Notes: generated from the sequence alone by a model not told the origin. 64,000 nt of DNA from Fidelibacterota bacterium (GCA_016784025.1 JADHVL010000002.1:116490-180489); one strand, 5' to 3'; shown: positions 6,638 through 16,074, counted from the first letter of the stretch. Translations and numbers: made by a program.

Positions 6638-9600
6638 ATGAACGATAGACTCTATCCTGTTTCCATTCAACATCTGATCTCGTGGATGTTATCAGAGCTT
6701 AAGAGTGACCAGCTGTTTGGTATACAAAAAGACCTTTTCTTCACACCTGATGAAAGCGACCCATTCCGTATGCAACGTTATGGGCAGATGCTGGAAACCC
6801 CTATCGGTGTAGCTGCTGGTCCCCATACTCAGCTCTCTCAGAACATCATCGCTGCCTGGTTGTGCGGAGCTCGTTATATGGAGCTAAAGACCGTTCAGAC
6901 ACTGGACGAGTTGGAAGTCAGCAAACCCTGTATCGATATGCAGGATGAAGGCTACAACTGTGAGTGGTCCCAGGAGCTCAAGCTAAAGCAGTCCCTGGAT
7001 GAATATCTCAATGCCTGGATAGCCATTCATGTTTTGAAGGATCATTTCGGTTGGCAATCCGATCAGGGTGCTGGTGTGATTTTTAACATGAGTGTGGGTT
7101 ATGACCTAGATGGGATTATGAAACCAAATGTCCAGCAATTCATGGACCGCATGGAAAACAGTCAGGAATTGTTGAATGGAAAATTGGATCTCATTGAGTC
7201 CATTTACCCCAACATTAAAAACCTGAACATTCCTTCCCGAATGACCGATAATATTACGCTTTCCACCATGCACGGATGTCCCCCAGATGAAATTGAGCGT
7301 ATCGCCACCTATCTCATCAAAGAACGCAATTATCATACTGCTGTAAAATTGAATCCCACTTTGCTGGGACCAGAACAGTTGCGTCAAATCCTAAATCATG
7401 ATCTGGGTTATGAAGCATCCATTGTTCCAGATGAGGCTTTTGACCACGATTTAAAATATCCTGATGCCTTAAACCTCATTGGTAATCTCCAAGCTCATGC
7501 TGATGAAGCTGGTGTGGAATTTGGCCTAAAATTGACCAATACTCTGGAAGTGCAAAACCACCGACCTGTTTTTCCTGAAAATGAAAGCATGATGTACCTC
7601 AGTGGTCGTGCGCTTCACCCCATCAGTATCAATCTCGCTGCAAAACTTCAAAAAGACTTCCATGGAAAATTAGATCTTTCTTTTTCGGCAGGAGCAGATG
7701 CTTTCAATGTGGCTGATATTCTGGCATGCAATCTTCGTCCTGTCACCACCTGTACTGATGTTTTAAAGCCAGGCGGTTATACACGTCTGGGTCAATACTT
7801 GGACAATTTGAAACAAGCCATGCAGATAGTTGAAGCCAGGAGTCTGGATCAGCTTATACTGGGGAGTGATGATTCTCAGGACATCGATAGGGCTGGCTTA
7901 AACAAACTGTTGGAATATGCTGAACAAGTGATTCACAATTCACACTATCACAAACATTCCCACCATTTTGATTCCATTAAAACCAAACGTCACCTGGGAG
8001 CATTTGATTGTATTTCGGCCCCATGCGTTGATGCCTGTGCCGCTGATCAGAACATCCCTGAATATCTTTACCATACGTCACAGGGCGATTTTACCAAAGC
8101 ATTTGAAGCCATTCAGGATACGAATCCGCTTCCAGGAGTGACTGGTGCTGTATGTGATCACCTGTGTCAGCTAAAATGCACCAGGAATAATTATGATTCC
8201 CCTCTCCTGATCAGAGAGATTAAGCGTTTTGTGACTGAGCAGGAAATTGGGAAGGCAAAGAGTTCTGATATCGTTGGCAGAAATCACAGGGTTGCTGTAA
8301 TTGGTGCAGGTCCAGCAGGATTGTCCTGTGCCTATTTTTTAGCTAAACAGGGCGTCTCAGTTGAAGTCTATGAGAGCAAATCATATGTGGGAGGCATGGT
8401 CTCAGGTGCCATCCCAGAATTCAGACTAAGTGATAAAACCATTAATCTAGATATTGATGTTTTGAAAAATATGGGTGTCAATTTCCATTTTGATAGCCCT
8501 GTAGGTCCCGAACTTTATAAACAAATTCAAGAGTTAAGTCATGATGTCTTTATTGGCGTTGGCGCCCAGCGGGCCTTGAAGCTTGGAGTTGAAGGCGAAA
8601 CCCTTTCTGGAATACTTAATCCCTTAGAATTTCTCGCTGAAGTCAGGTTAGGCGCTCGTCCTGATCTGGGTCAGAACATTGCTATCATAGGGGGAGGTAA
8701 CACAGCTATGGATGCTGCTCGCACGTCGCTTCGATTGGCAGGCGAGTCTGCTACTGTCAGTGTTATTTACCGGCGAACCATGTCTGAAATGCCAGCAGAT
8801 ATTGATGAAATCGAAGCAGCGCTGGCAGAAGGCATCACCTTCCATGAGCTCATCGCACCATTAAGTTTTGAAGGAAATGGCCGAGTAAAACAGATTCACT
8901 GTCAGAAAATGGAATTGGGTGAGCCTGATGCCAGTGGTCGCCGCCGTCCAGTACCGCTTGACGGTGAGTTCCTAAAATTTCCTGTGGATACTGTGATTCC
9001 ATCAATTGGTCAGGCCATTAGTGTGGATTTTATTGGCGAGGATGATCTTCAGGTGGATTATGAATCCTGCAAAACGACCCTTCCCCATGTGTATGCAGGC
9101 GGCGATGCCGTGCGGGGTGCCTCCAGCGTCATCAACGCCATTGGAGATGGGCAAAACGCAGCTCGTCACATTCTGCAGAACATTGAAATTCCCACGATGC
9201 CCATAAGAAACGCACCGCGAGTCATATCCGTCGATGATCTAAAAGTGAAGGCTGGAAGCCGTGAGTATGGGATGAATCCTCCACTGGCTGAACCAGACGA
9301 CTCTCAGGAGTTTCCTGAAGTCCACCGCACCCTGACTCAGGAAGAAGCCATAACAGAAGCCTCTAGGTGTTTATTGTGCGATGACTACTGCAGTGTCTGT
9401 GTGGGGGTTTGTCCCAATCTGGCCAATCTCACGTACATTGTGAAGCCGGTGAAATATGAAGTCCATGAAATAGAAAAGGTGGATGATGAACGAATTACTA
9501 AGACCACTGGACACCTTGAAATCAACCAGGAACCTCAGGTCTTGAACATTGGTGACTTCTGTAACGAATGTGGCAATTGCACCACCTTCTGCCCCACAGC

Positions 9601-9919
9601 AGGTGATCCCTATCTTGATAAACCGCGATTACATCTGACAGATGAAAGTTTTCGGGAATCAAATACGGGATATCTCATTTCAAATAATTCAATTCAGGTA
9701 AAAATAGATAACTATGAGGCCTCCCTAGTACATCAAGAGGGGGAATATCTTTTTTCTTCGCCCCTGGCCCAGCTCAGTTTTGATGGTGAATCAAAAATAC
9801 TTAAATTTTCTAAATTAGAGTCCGGAAAAGTCAGCACACTTGAAGCTCTCGAAATGATCGTACTTTATGAAAATCTTAAAGATCACCCTATGCTAGTTAG
9901 ACACGAATTTCACGAATGA
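6638..9919 (+). CDS. ygfK: YgfK, putative selenate reductase / flavin-Fe-S oxidoreductase
   Basis: A 1093-residue multidomain redox protein of the YgfK family (~1030 residues in E. coli). The N-terminal ~430 residues resemble a dihydroorotate-dehydrogenase-like TIM barrel. Cysteine-rich linkers follow at ~458 ('CVDACAAD') and ~504 ('CDHLCQLKC'). Next is a GltD-like NAD(P)H/FAD module, with the FAD loop 'VIGAGPAGLSCAY' near 553 and the NAD loop 'AIIGGGNTAMDAAR' near 681. The C-terminus has ferredoxin-type cysteine motifs near 911 ('CLLCDDYCSVCVGVCP') and 974 ('CNECGNCTTFCP'). The 'selenate reductase' name comes from genetics in E. coli; a role in electron supply to selenium-dependent molybdenum hydroxylases fits the cluster. 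The last residues 'RHEFHE' are encoded by the neighbouring insertion repeat. Confidence 0.92.
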   Translation: MNDRLYPVSIQHLISWMLSELKSDQLFGIQKDLFFTPDESDPFRMQRYGQMLETPIGVAAGPHTQLSQNIIAAWLCGARYMELKTVQTLDELEVSKPCIDMQDEGYNCEWSQELKLKQSLDEYLNAWIAIHVLKDHFGWQSDQGAGVIFNMSVGYDLDGIMKPNVQQFMDRMENSQELLNGKLDLIESIYPNIKNLNIPSRMTDNITLSTMHGCPPDEIERIATYLIKERNYHTAVKLNPTLLGPEQLRQILNHDLGYEASIVPDEAFDHDLKYPDALNLIGNLQAHADEAGVEFGLKLTNTLEVQNHRPVFPENESMMYLSGRALHPISINLAAKLQKDFHGKLDLSFSAGADAFNVADILACNLRPVTTCTDVLKPGGYTRLGQYLDNLKQAMQIVEARSLDQLILGSDDSQDIDRAGLNKLLEYAEQVIHNSHYHKHSHHFDSIKTKRHLGAFDCISAPCVDACAADQNIPEYLYHTSQGDFTKAFEAIQDTNPLPGVTGAVCDHLCQLKCTRNNYDSPLLIREIKRFVTEQEIGKAKSSDIVGRNHRVAVIGAGPAGLSCAYFLAKQGVSVEVYESKSYVGGMVSGAIPEFRLSDKTINLDIDVLKNMGVNFHFDSPVGPELYKQIQELSHDVFIGVGAQRALKLGVEGETLSGILNPLEFLAEVRLGARPDLGQNIAIIGGGNTAMDAARTSLRLAGESATVSVIYRRTMSEMPADIDEIEAALAEGITFHELIAPLSFEGNGRVKQIHCQKMELGEPDASGRRRPVPLDGEFLKFPVDTVIPSIGQAISVDFIGEDDLQVDYESCKTTLPHVYAGGDAVRGASSVINAIGDGQNAARHILQNIEIPTMPIRNAPRVISVDDLKVKAGSREYGMNPPLAEPDDSQEFPEVHRTLTQEEAITEASRCLLCDDYCSVCVGVCPNLANLTYIVKPVKYEVHEIEKVDDERITKTTGHLEINQEPQVLNIGDFCNECGNCTTFCPTAGDPYLDKPRLHLTDESFRESNTGYLISNNSIQVKIDNYEASLVHQEGEYLFSSPLAQLSFDGESKILKFSKLESGKVSTLEALEMIVLYENLKDHPMLVRHEFHE

Positions 9920-10408
9920 ACACTAATGGTCACGAAGAATTTGTTGTATAAAAAAGAAACCAGCAAGCAGATGAGTGAAATTATATATAAAGATTTATCA
10001 TTTCAAATTGTGGGTTTAGCTATGGAAGTACATAGACAATTGGGATATGGCTTTCTAGAAAAGGTAACCGAAAATGCACTTCGTATCCTATTTCGTAATA
10101 ATGGAATACAAGTAAAAACTCAACACCCCATTACCGTTAGATTTGAAGGTGAGGTTGTTAGACAGTATTACGCTGACATGCTTATTGAGGATAAGATCAT
10201 TTTGGAGCTCAAAGTTGCTGAAAGAATTAGTTCAGCCCATAAGGCACAAGCCCTTAACTATCTAAAAGGGACTGGATTGAAATTGGCAATGATTCTCAAT
10301 TTTGGTCCAAAGAAACTGGAGAGTCACCGTGTGGTCAACTGACTTTCACTTGTTAAAACCTCAAGATGTATTCGTGCCAATTCGTGTATTATTTGTGCAA
10401 TTCGTGTC
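9900..10408 (+). mobile_element. Candidate small insertion: GxxExxY gene framed by inverted degenerate repeats (copy 2)
   Basis: The left end, 9900-9935, holds repeated ACACGAAT-like words; the right end, 10370-10408, holds ATTCGTG-like words four times with a 9-11 base period. The outermost 18 bases, 9900-9917 and 10391-10408, match as inverted repeats at 16 of 18 positions. The left repeat overlaps the 3' end of ygfK and supplies its stop codon. The unit has the same plan as the copy at 5089-5522 but different repeat words, so the two are not recent duplicates. No transposase is present. Confidence 0.55.
9971..10342 (+). CDS. GxxExxY protein (PD-(D/E)XK_3-like), copy 2
   Basis: A 123-residue GxxExxY-family protein. 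I chose ATG 9971 because the conserved block begins 'MSEIIYKDLSFQIV'; an in-frame ATG at 9926 lies in the repeat and would add a non-conserved leader. The signature reads 'GFLEKVT', with Thr replacing the usual Tyr, followed by 'YYADMLIEDKIILELK' with the Asp and Glu-x-Lys of a PD-(D/E)XK-like site. Identity to the other copy (5111-5527) is only moderate, so the two arrived or diverged separately. The function is unknown. Confidence 0.8.
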   Translation: MSEIIYKDLSFQIVGLAMEVHRQLGYGFLEKVTENALRILFRNNGIQVKTQHPITVRFEGEVVRQYYADMLIEDKIILELKVAERISSAHKAQALNYLKGTGLKLAMILNFGPKKLESHRVVN

Positions 10409-10465
10409 TATTATTATGTTCAATAAATACATTCAAATTTCACTTTCACAAACGTACCTAATCAA

Positions 10466-11863
10466 ATGAGTAGTATCCTTATTAAAAACCCTCTCGCTGT
10501 TGCCACCATGAATGATTCTCAAGAAGAATTTTCTGGAGGACATGTTTTCATCGAGAATGGTGTGATAAAATCATTGGGACCAGACACCCCGAACATCCAG
10601 GCAGATAAAACTATTGATGCCATCGGTATGGTGATAATGCCAGGATTCATCAACACCCACCACCATCTTTATCAAACCCTGACTCGCAACATTCCTTTAA
10701 TGCAAGATCAACCGCTTTTCTCCTGGTTGACAAATCATTATGAAGTTTGGCGAGAATTAACTACTGAGGCTATTGAAGTCAGTACACAAACTGGTCTATT
10801 AGAGCTCATGAAAAGTGGTGTAACTACCAGTTCTGATCATTTATATCTGTTCCCTTCCAAGGCCAGTCCTGAACTGATCGATACCGAAATTGAGGCCGCA
10901 AAAGTACTGGGTATTCGCTTTCAACCCACACGTGGATCCATGTCCCTTGGCAAATCCAGAGGTGGATTGCCTCCTGATGATGTGGTGCAGACAGAAGACG
11001 TCATTCAAAAAGATACAGAAAGATTGCTGGCAAAATATCATGAGGACTCAGATGGAGCCATGATCCGCATAGCTCTGGCGCCCTGCTCTCCTTTTTCTGT
11101 GACCACAGAATTGATGAAGCAAACTGCGGCATTTGCCAGGACCAACGGCCTTCAACTTCATACTCATCTCGCTGAAACACTGGATGAGGAAGCGTTTTGC
11201 CTGGAGAGCTTTGGATTACGACCTGTCGGTCTCATGCAGGAGTTAAATTGGCTCACCTCAAACGCCTGGTATGCTCATTCTGTGCATTTGAACGATGATG
11301 AAATCAGGGTTATGGGTGAAAATCAGGTTGGTATTTCACATTGTCCCTCATCCAATATGCGACTTGGTTCTGGGATTGCGCGAATCCGTGAACTCCTTGA
11401 TGCAAATGTCAATGTGAGTCTTGGCGTTGATGGCAGTGCCTCCAACGATTCAGGAGATATGCTTCTTGAGATGCGCAATGCCATGCTCATCTCTCGATTA
11501 AGGGAGCAAGATTACTGGCTCAGCGCCAGGGACGTCCTAAGCATGGTAACCAGAGGCGGGGCTGCTGCTCTGGGTCGCCATGATATCGGACAACTCAGTG
11601 TGGGCAAGCAAGCAGATCTGGCTCTGTTTGAGATGAATAATTTAGCTCAGGCTGGCAGTCTATCTGATCCCATTTCCTCCCTTATCTTTACCACCCGCCA
11701 ACGTCCAGTGGATTATCTGATTGTTCAGGGGAAGATTATCATGGAAAAAGGTGACTCAAAAGTAGATGAATCAGACCTGGTCTCTAGACACAATAAGATC
11801 GCTGCTGATATGCTTCTACAGGCAGCCCAACGAACTAAAATCGATTTCTCAACCCATCAATAA
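10466..11863 (+). CDS. 8-oxoguanine deaminase / SsnA-type amidohydrolase
   Basis: A 465-residue amidohydrolase-superfamily deaminase in the position of E. coli ssnA. Metal ligands are visible as 'NTHHHLYQTLTR' (residue ~64), 'LHTHLAETLDE' (~232), 'AHSVHLNDDE' (~271) and 'LGVDGSASND' (~322). The blocks 'QPTRGSMSLGKSRGGLPPDD' and 'GISHCPSSNMRLGSGIA' are characteristic of the 8-oxoguanine deaminase branch rather than plain guanine deaminase. The expected reaction is 8-oxoguanine to urate plus ammonia, which fits a cluster built around purine hydroxylases. The start ATG 10466 has no strong ribosome site. E. coli SsnA itself is uncharacterised, so the substrate is a family-based inference. Confidence 0.85.
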   Translation: MSSILIKNPLAVATMNDSQEEFSGGHVFIENGVIKSLGPDTPNIQADKTIDAIGMVIMPGFINTHHHLYQTLTRNIPLMQDQPLFSWLTNHYEVWRELTTEAIEVSTQTGLLELMKSGVTTSSDHLYLFPSKASPELIDTEIEAAKVLGIRFQPTRGSMSLGKSRGGLPPDDVVQTEDVIQKDTERLLAKYHEDSDGAMIRIALAPCSPFSVTTELMKQTAAFARTNGLQLHTHLAETLDEEAFCLESFGLRPVGLMQELNWLTSNAWYAHSVHLNDDEIRVMGENQVGISHCPSSNMRLGSGIARIRELLDANVNVSLGVDGSASNDSGDMLLEMRNAMLISRLREQDYWLSARDVLSMVTRGGAAALGRHDIGQLSVGKQADLALFEMNNLAQAGSLSDPISSLIFTTRQRPVDYLIVQGKIIMEKGDSKVDESDLVSRHNKIAADMLLQAAQRTKIDFSTHQ

Positions 11864-11874
11864 ATAGGTCAAGC

Positions 11875-12609
11875 ATGTGGTCATCAATTGAACAAATCCT
11901 TAAACCTGACACCCTGAGTGAAGCTTGTGTGCTACTAAAAGAATCGGGCTCAGCGCTTTTTGCTGGTGGTACTTATCTCGTTTCACAAAAGGACGCTAAT
12001 GTACACACCCTCCTTGACATCAATCATTTATTGAATGATCAAATCGAAATGAACGGAGAGGAAATCCATATTGATGCAGGTTGTACGCTTCAGGAAATTG
12101 TCAATTTTGGTGATGAGCGACTCAATGGTGTCATTCTTTCAGCATGTCCCTCAAAAAACATTCGTAATCAGCGGACCATTGGTGGTGAAGTTGCTCGATC
12201 GAGACTGGATTCTGACATGCTGGTATTTTTATTCGCAGCAGGGACAAAATTACTCCTGAGTCACTCTGAAGCCCTCATCGAATTATCCACCTGGGACGGC
12301 AATGGCATCATCGTCAAAATTATCATCCCTCCACATGAGGTGAAACTCGAACGGGTAGCCCTGCTAGATTCCGCACCAGCCTATGTGATTGTTGGATTAA
12401 ATGAGTTAAATGATCCCACCGCTATCTGTGTTGGTGGCAAGATCTCAAAAATCATGTTCTTTCAAACCAGGCCTGAACCGGCGGAGGCTGACGTTCAAAA
12501 ATTTATGGATGTGGTGGAAGCAAGTTTCAGCAATGATCATCTTGGGACCCAAGCATACAAGCGTCATCTGGTTTCTGTATTGCTCCAGGAAATGGCGGTG
12601 TCGAAATGA
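11875..12609 (+). CDS. ygfM: FAD-binding subunit of a molybdenum hydroxylase (YgfM-like), second copy
   Basis: A 244-residue medium subunit, shorter and more divergent than 5530-6363. The first FAD loop reads 'LFAGGTYLVSQ' (residue ~31) and the second 'IRNQRTIGGEVARSRLDSD' (~99). In the second loop the usual Asn after 'GG' is changed to Glu, and Ser-Asp takes the usual Gly-Asp place. It lies between the deaminase and a [2Fe-2S] gene it overlaps by 4 bases, the arrangement of ygfM next to xdhD in E. coli. It probably forms a three-subunit enzyme with the next two genes. Confidence 0.85.
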   Translation: MWSSIEQILKPDTLSEACVLLKESGSALFAGGTYLVSQKDANVHTLLDINHLLNDQIEMNGEEIHIDAGCTLQEIVNFGDERLNGVILSACPSKNIRNQRTIGGEVARSRLDSDMLVFLFAAGTKLLLSHSEALIELSTWDGNGIIVKIIIPPHEVKLERVALLDSAPAYVIVGLNELNDPTAICVGGKISKIMFFQTRPEPAEADVQKFMDVVEASFSNDHLGTQAYKRHLVSVLLQEMAVSK

Positions 12610-13082
12610 CTATACAATTCGAGTTAAATGGCCGTCTCGTCCAGGCAAATTCATTACCTGGAACCACACTTCTGGAATATCTAAGGAGTGAAGAAATTCA
12701 TAGTGTAAAACACGGTTGTGATCATGGGGAGTGTGGTGCCTGTACGGTTCTCCTGGACAGTAGTAGCGTAAATGCCTGTCTGATCCTCATGCATACTGTG
12801 AATGGACGAAAAATAGAAACCCTTGAAAGTTTTTCTACCCATGAGGAACTCCATCCACTTCAAAAAGATTTTCTGAATGAGGGTGCAGCACAATGTGGTT
12901 TCTGCACGCCAGGAATGATCCTCTCACTGGAAGCTCTGGATCGTGAAGGAGCCGAAATACAAGAAGCCAATGTTCGTGATGCATTGAATGGAAACCTGTG
13001 CCGTTGTACTGGCTATGTGAAACCGGTGATGGCTGGACTTGGTACCCTCCAAAAATCCAGTAGTGCTGGGGGTGACTCATGA
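12606..13082 (+). CDS. [2Fe-2S] subunit of a molybdenum hydroxylase, second copy
   Basis: A 158-residue small subunit with both [2Fe-2S] sites: 'CDHGECGACTVLLDSSS' followed by 'NACL' near residues 39-61, and 'CGFCTPGM' plus 'CRCTGYVKP' near 98 and 134. It overlaps the upstream FAD subunit by 4 bases and the downstream molybdopterin subunit by 4 bases (ATGA), a tightly coupled operon. It transfers electrons from the molybdenum centre to FAD. Confidence 0.92.
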   Translation: MTIQFELNGRLVQANSLPGTTLLEYLRSEEIHSVKHGCDHGECGACTVLLDSSSVNACLILMHTVNGRKIETLESFSTHEELHPLQKDFLNEGAAQCGFCTPGMILSLEALDREGAEIQEANVRDALNGNLCRCTGYVKPVMAGLGTLQKSSSAGGDS

Positions 13083-15367
13083 AAGTGATTGGTCAAGACA
13101 CTCAACGGGTCGATGGTCAAGCTCTGGTCAGGGGAAATGCAGTTTTCGCAGATGATATCAAATTGAACAACGTACTTCATGTAAAAATTCTCCATAGCCC
13201 TGTAGCCCACGCTAAGATTCTTAAAATTGATGTTTCCAAGGCACAAGCTCTGGAGGGTGTTGTGGCCGTCTTCACCCATAAAGACTTTAAGACACATTAT
13301 TATACCACGGCAGGACAGGGTTATCCTGAGCCAGGTCCTCGGGATATGCGAATCCTGGACTCAACAGTTCGTTTTGTCGGAGATCGCGTCGCTTTTGTAG
13401 CTGCTGAAACGCTTGAAATCGCAGAAGAGGCTTTGGGTCTCATCGAAGTGGAGTATGATGAGTTGCCAATCATTTTTGATGTGGAAAAAGCCATGACATC
13501 GGATATTTCCCTACACTCAGAAACTGGCAAAACAGGCATTCACAATGCAGCAAAAAACGTGGCTGCTCATCTCGATGCAGAATTAGGAGATGTGGATAAG
13601 GCCATTGAAACTTCTGAACATGTTTTCGAAGGCACTTATAGCACCCCCTTTGTTCAAATGGCCTCAATCGAACCCCATATATCTCTGACGTGGTTGGATG
13701 AAAACAATCGGTTGGTTATCCGAACTTCCACCCAGGTACCTTTTCATGTGCGACGGATTGTTGCCGAAGTGATGGGCATACCTGTGAGTCGGATCCGAGT
13801 AATAAAACCTCGCATCGGTGGTGGGTTTGGCGGGAAACAGGAAATTCTCAATGAAGAATTAGTGGCGGCTGTCACCCTGAATACAGGCAGACCAGCTCGC
13901 ATTGAATACACCAGAGCCGAAGAACTTTTTGCCGCTCGACTACGACATCCTGAGTTGGTGTCGTTCCGGTTGGGGTTTGATAAAAATCAAGTCTTGACAT
14001 CAATTGATTTAAATATTCTTGAAAACTGTGGTGCCTATGGTCCTCATGCCCTTACAGTGATGTCAGTTACAGCTCAAAAAGCATTGAGCATGTATAAAGC
14101 CCCAAGTATTCGAGTCAATGGAGATGGCGTTTATACAAACCTCCCTATTGGTGGAGCATACCGTGGATATGGAGCTCCCCAGGCTTTCTTCCCTCTGGAA
14201 AGTCTCATGGATGAGGCTGCCAATGCAATGAATATTGACCCGATTGAGCTACGTCTGAAAAACATTTTCAAGGTCGGTGATGATATCCCCATAGCCAAGA
14301 TTTTGGGTGAGGGTCGTGAAGGTTTCCCTATGGTTCTCTACAGTACAGAAGTGGCCGCCTGTCTGAAACAGGGACGAGAGCTTAGTGGCTGGGAGCAACT
14401 CAGATCTGAAAAGAAAATCGGCCGTTACCGAAGAGGTATTGGTGTGGCCGTTGCAGGACAGGGTTCAGGTATACCTGGAATTGACATGGGATCAGCCTTT
14501 ATCAAGATGAATGAAGATGCCAGCTTTAACCTTCAAGTTGGTGCTACGGATTTGGGGACGGGTTCTGATACAGCTCTGGCTCAAATAGCAGCAGAGGTCC
14601 TGGGGGTTTCAGTAGAAAAAATTATTGTCTATTCCTCTGATACTGATATGACTCCCTTTGATACAGGCGCCTACGCCTCCAGCACGATTTATATCTCTGG
14701 ATCTGCAGTGAAAAAAGCTGCTGAAAATTGCAAAACGATGATTCTCGAACAGGGCAGGTTACTGTTGGGGAATGCAGCCGCAGAAATAGATGGGACTTTT
14801 GTTAAAGACAGGAAAGGGCAGAGTATCTCATTTGAAGATATCTGTATCAAGAGCTTTTACACCGATGAGCAAAAGCAAATTATGGGCACTGCATCTCATA
14901 TGAGCTATGATTCGCCTCCCCCCTTCAATGCAACTTTTGCAGAGGTGGAAGTGGATACACTCACAGGAACGGTACGAGTTATCAAAATTGTATCCGTGAC
15001 AGATGCTGGTCAGATTATCAATCCTAAGATGGCTGAGGGTCAAATTGAGGGTGGCATCCCACAAGCCTTAGGAATGACACTTTCAGAATTCATGCCCTTC
15101 GATGATAAGGGCCGTCCCATCAATCTGGATTTCAACAGCTATCACATCTACACAGCCAGGGACATGCCTGAGCTAGTCGTCCGTTTCGCCGATTCTCATG
15201 AACCTACAGGTCCTTATGGGGCGAAGGCAGTGGCTGAAATTCCAATTAATGCGCCAGCACCTGCTGTGACAAATGCTGTCTATAATGCGGTAGGGGTTCG
15301 AATTAAACATCTACCAATCAGACCTGAGGAAATTTTGGGGGCTATCAGCAGAAATGAACCTAATTGA
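13079..15367 (+). CDS. Molybdopterin-binding large subunit of a xanthine dehydrogenase-family hydroxylase (XdhD-like)
   Basis: A 762-residue catalytic subunit of the xanthine oxidase family. The N-terminal aldehyde-oxidase a/b-hammerhead domain (~20-125) is followed by molybdopterin-binding blocks: 'GGGFGGKQE' near 247, 'GAYRGYGAPQAFFPLE' near 360, 'GATDLGTGSDTALAQ' near 489, and the active-site block 'GPYGAKAVAE' near 712, whose Glu is the expected catalytic base. It would hydroxylate a purine or related N-heterocycle. Clustering with ygeW, ygeY and ygfK is the known genomic signature of the selenium-dependent molybdenum hydroxylases, which carry a labile selenium ligand on Mo, so selenium dependence is likely but not visible in the residues. 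It is the last gene of the operon. Confidence 0.92.
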   Translation: MKVIGQDTQRVDGQALVRGNAVFADDIKLNNVLHVKILHSPVAHAKILKIDVSKAQALEGVVAVFTHKDFKTHYYTTAGQGYPEPGPRDMRILDSTVRFVGDRVAFVAAETLEIAEEALGLIEVEYDELPIIFDVEKAMTSDISLHSETGKTGIHNAAKNVAAHLDAELGDVDKAIETSEHVFEGTYSTPFVQMASIEPHISLTWLDENNRLVIRTSTQVPFHVRRIVAEVMGIPVSRIRVIKPRIGGGFGGKQEILNEELVAAVTLNTGRPARIEYTRAEELFAARLRHPELVSFRLGFDKNQVLTSIDLNILENCGAYGPHALTVMSVTAQKALSMYKAPSIRVNGDGVYTNLPIGGAYRGYGAPQAFFPLESLMDEAANAMNIDPIELRLKNIFKVGDDIPIAKILGEGREGFPMVLYSTEVAACLKQGRELSGWEQLRSEKKIGRYRRGIGVAVAGQGSGIPGIDMGSAFIKMNEDASFNLQVGATDLGTGSDTALAQIAAEVLGVSVEKIIVYSSDTDMTPFDTGAYASSTIYISGSAVKKAAENCKTMILEQGRLLLGNAAAEIDGTFVKDRKGQSISFEDICIKSFYTDEQKQIMGTASHMSYDSPPPFNATFAEVEVDTLTGTVRVIKIVSVTDAGQIINPKMAEGQIEGGIPQALGMTLSEFMPFDDKGRPINLDFNSYHIYTARDMPELVVRFADSHEPTGPYGAKAVAEIPINAPAPAVTNAVYNAVGVRIKHLPIRPEEILGAISRNEPN

Positions 15368-15400
15368 TCCAAATACCGCACTAAACATGCTCAATCTACT

Positions 15401-15444
15401 CTCTAATGGTGAATTATTTGACTCTAATGGTTGAATATTAGAGT
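15401..15444. repeat. Tandem near-repeat and inverted repeat after the hydroxylase operon
   Basis: CTCTAATGGTGAATTA (15401-15416) recurs 21 bases later as CTCTAATGGTTGAATA (15422-15437). The second copy contains a perfect inverted repeat, ACTCTAAT (15421-15428) and ATTAGAGT (15437-15444), with an 8-base loop, followed by a T-rich stretch near 15448-15456. It could be a weak terminator of the upstream operon or an operator for the tag gene at 15505. Confidence 0.5.
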
Positions 15445-15504
15445 ATAGTCTTTTTCTGTAAACCTGTGAACGTGTATTAATTAATTGGCGAGGAGATATA
15501 GATA

Positions 15505-16074
15505 ATGTCTGATACAATCCGCTGTGGCTGGGTGCCACTCAATAAACCAACCTATGTAAAATATCACGATGAGGAATGGGGTGTTCCTGTTCTGGATGAT
15601 CAAAAAATGTTTGAGTTTCTCGTATTGGAATCGTTTCAGGCAGGACTAAGCTGGGAAATTGTGCTCAATAAACGGGATAATTTTAGCAAAGCTTTTGCTA
15701 ATTTCGATTTTAATCAGGTAGCTCTATTCGGTGAAGATAAGGTTCAGGAGTTGCTCCAGGATAAAGGGATTGTCAGGAATCAGCTTAAAATCAGGGCTGC
15801 TATAAACAATGCCCAGCGCTACCTTGAAATTATTGAGGAATATGGGAGCTTCTGCAAGTATTTCTGGGGGTTTTCAGATGGAAAGCCATTGGTAAATAAG
15901 TTTAAGATTCTAGATGATATTCCTGCCAGCACTGAGCTATCCAATACCATCGCTAAGGAACTAAAGATGCGAGGATTCAAATTTATGGGTACAACTGTGG
16001 TTTATGCTCACATGCAAGCTGTGGGTATGGTGAATGATCATCTTGCGGAATGTTTTAGATATTCAGAGGTATAG
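15505..16074 (+). CDS. tag: DNA-3-methyladenine glycosylase I
   Basis: A 189-residue Tag protein that excises 3-methyladenine from alkylated DNA. The zinc site that holds the ends of the protein together is complete: Cys in 'RCGW' and His in 'KYHDEEWG' at the N-terminus, His and Cys in 'NDHLAECFR' at the C-terminus. The helix-hairpin-helix-fold core contains 'ESFQAGLSWEIVLNKR', the usual family block. AGGAG lies just upstream of ATG 15505. It stands alone, convergent with dinB. Confidence 0.96.
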   Translation: MSDTIRCGWVPLNKPTYVKYHDEEWGVPVLDDQKMFEFLVLESFQAGLSWEIVLNKRDNFSKAFANFDFNQVALFGEDKVQELLQDKGIVRNQLKIRAAINNAQRYLEIIEEYGSFCKYFWGFSDGKPLVNKFKILDDIPASTELSNTIAKELKMRGFKFMGTTVVYAHMQAVGMVNDHLAECFRYSEV

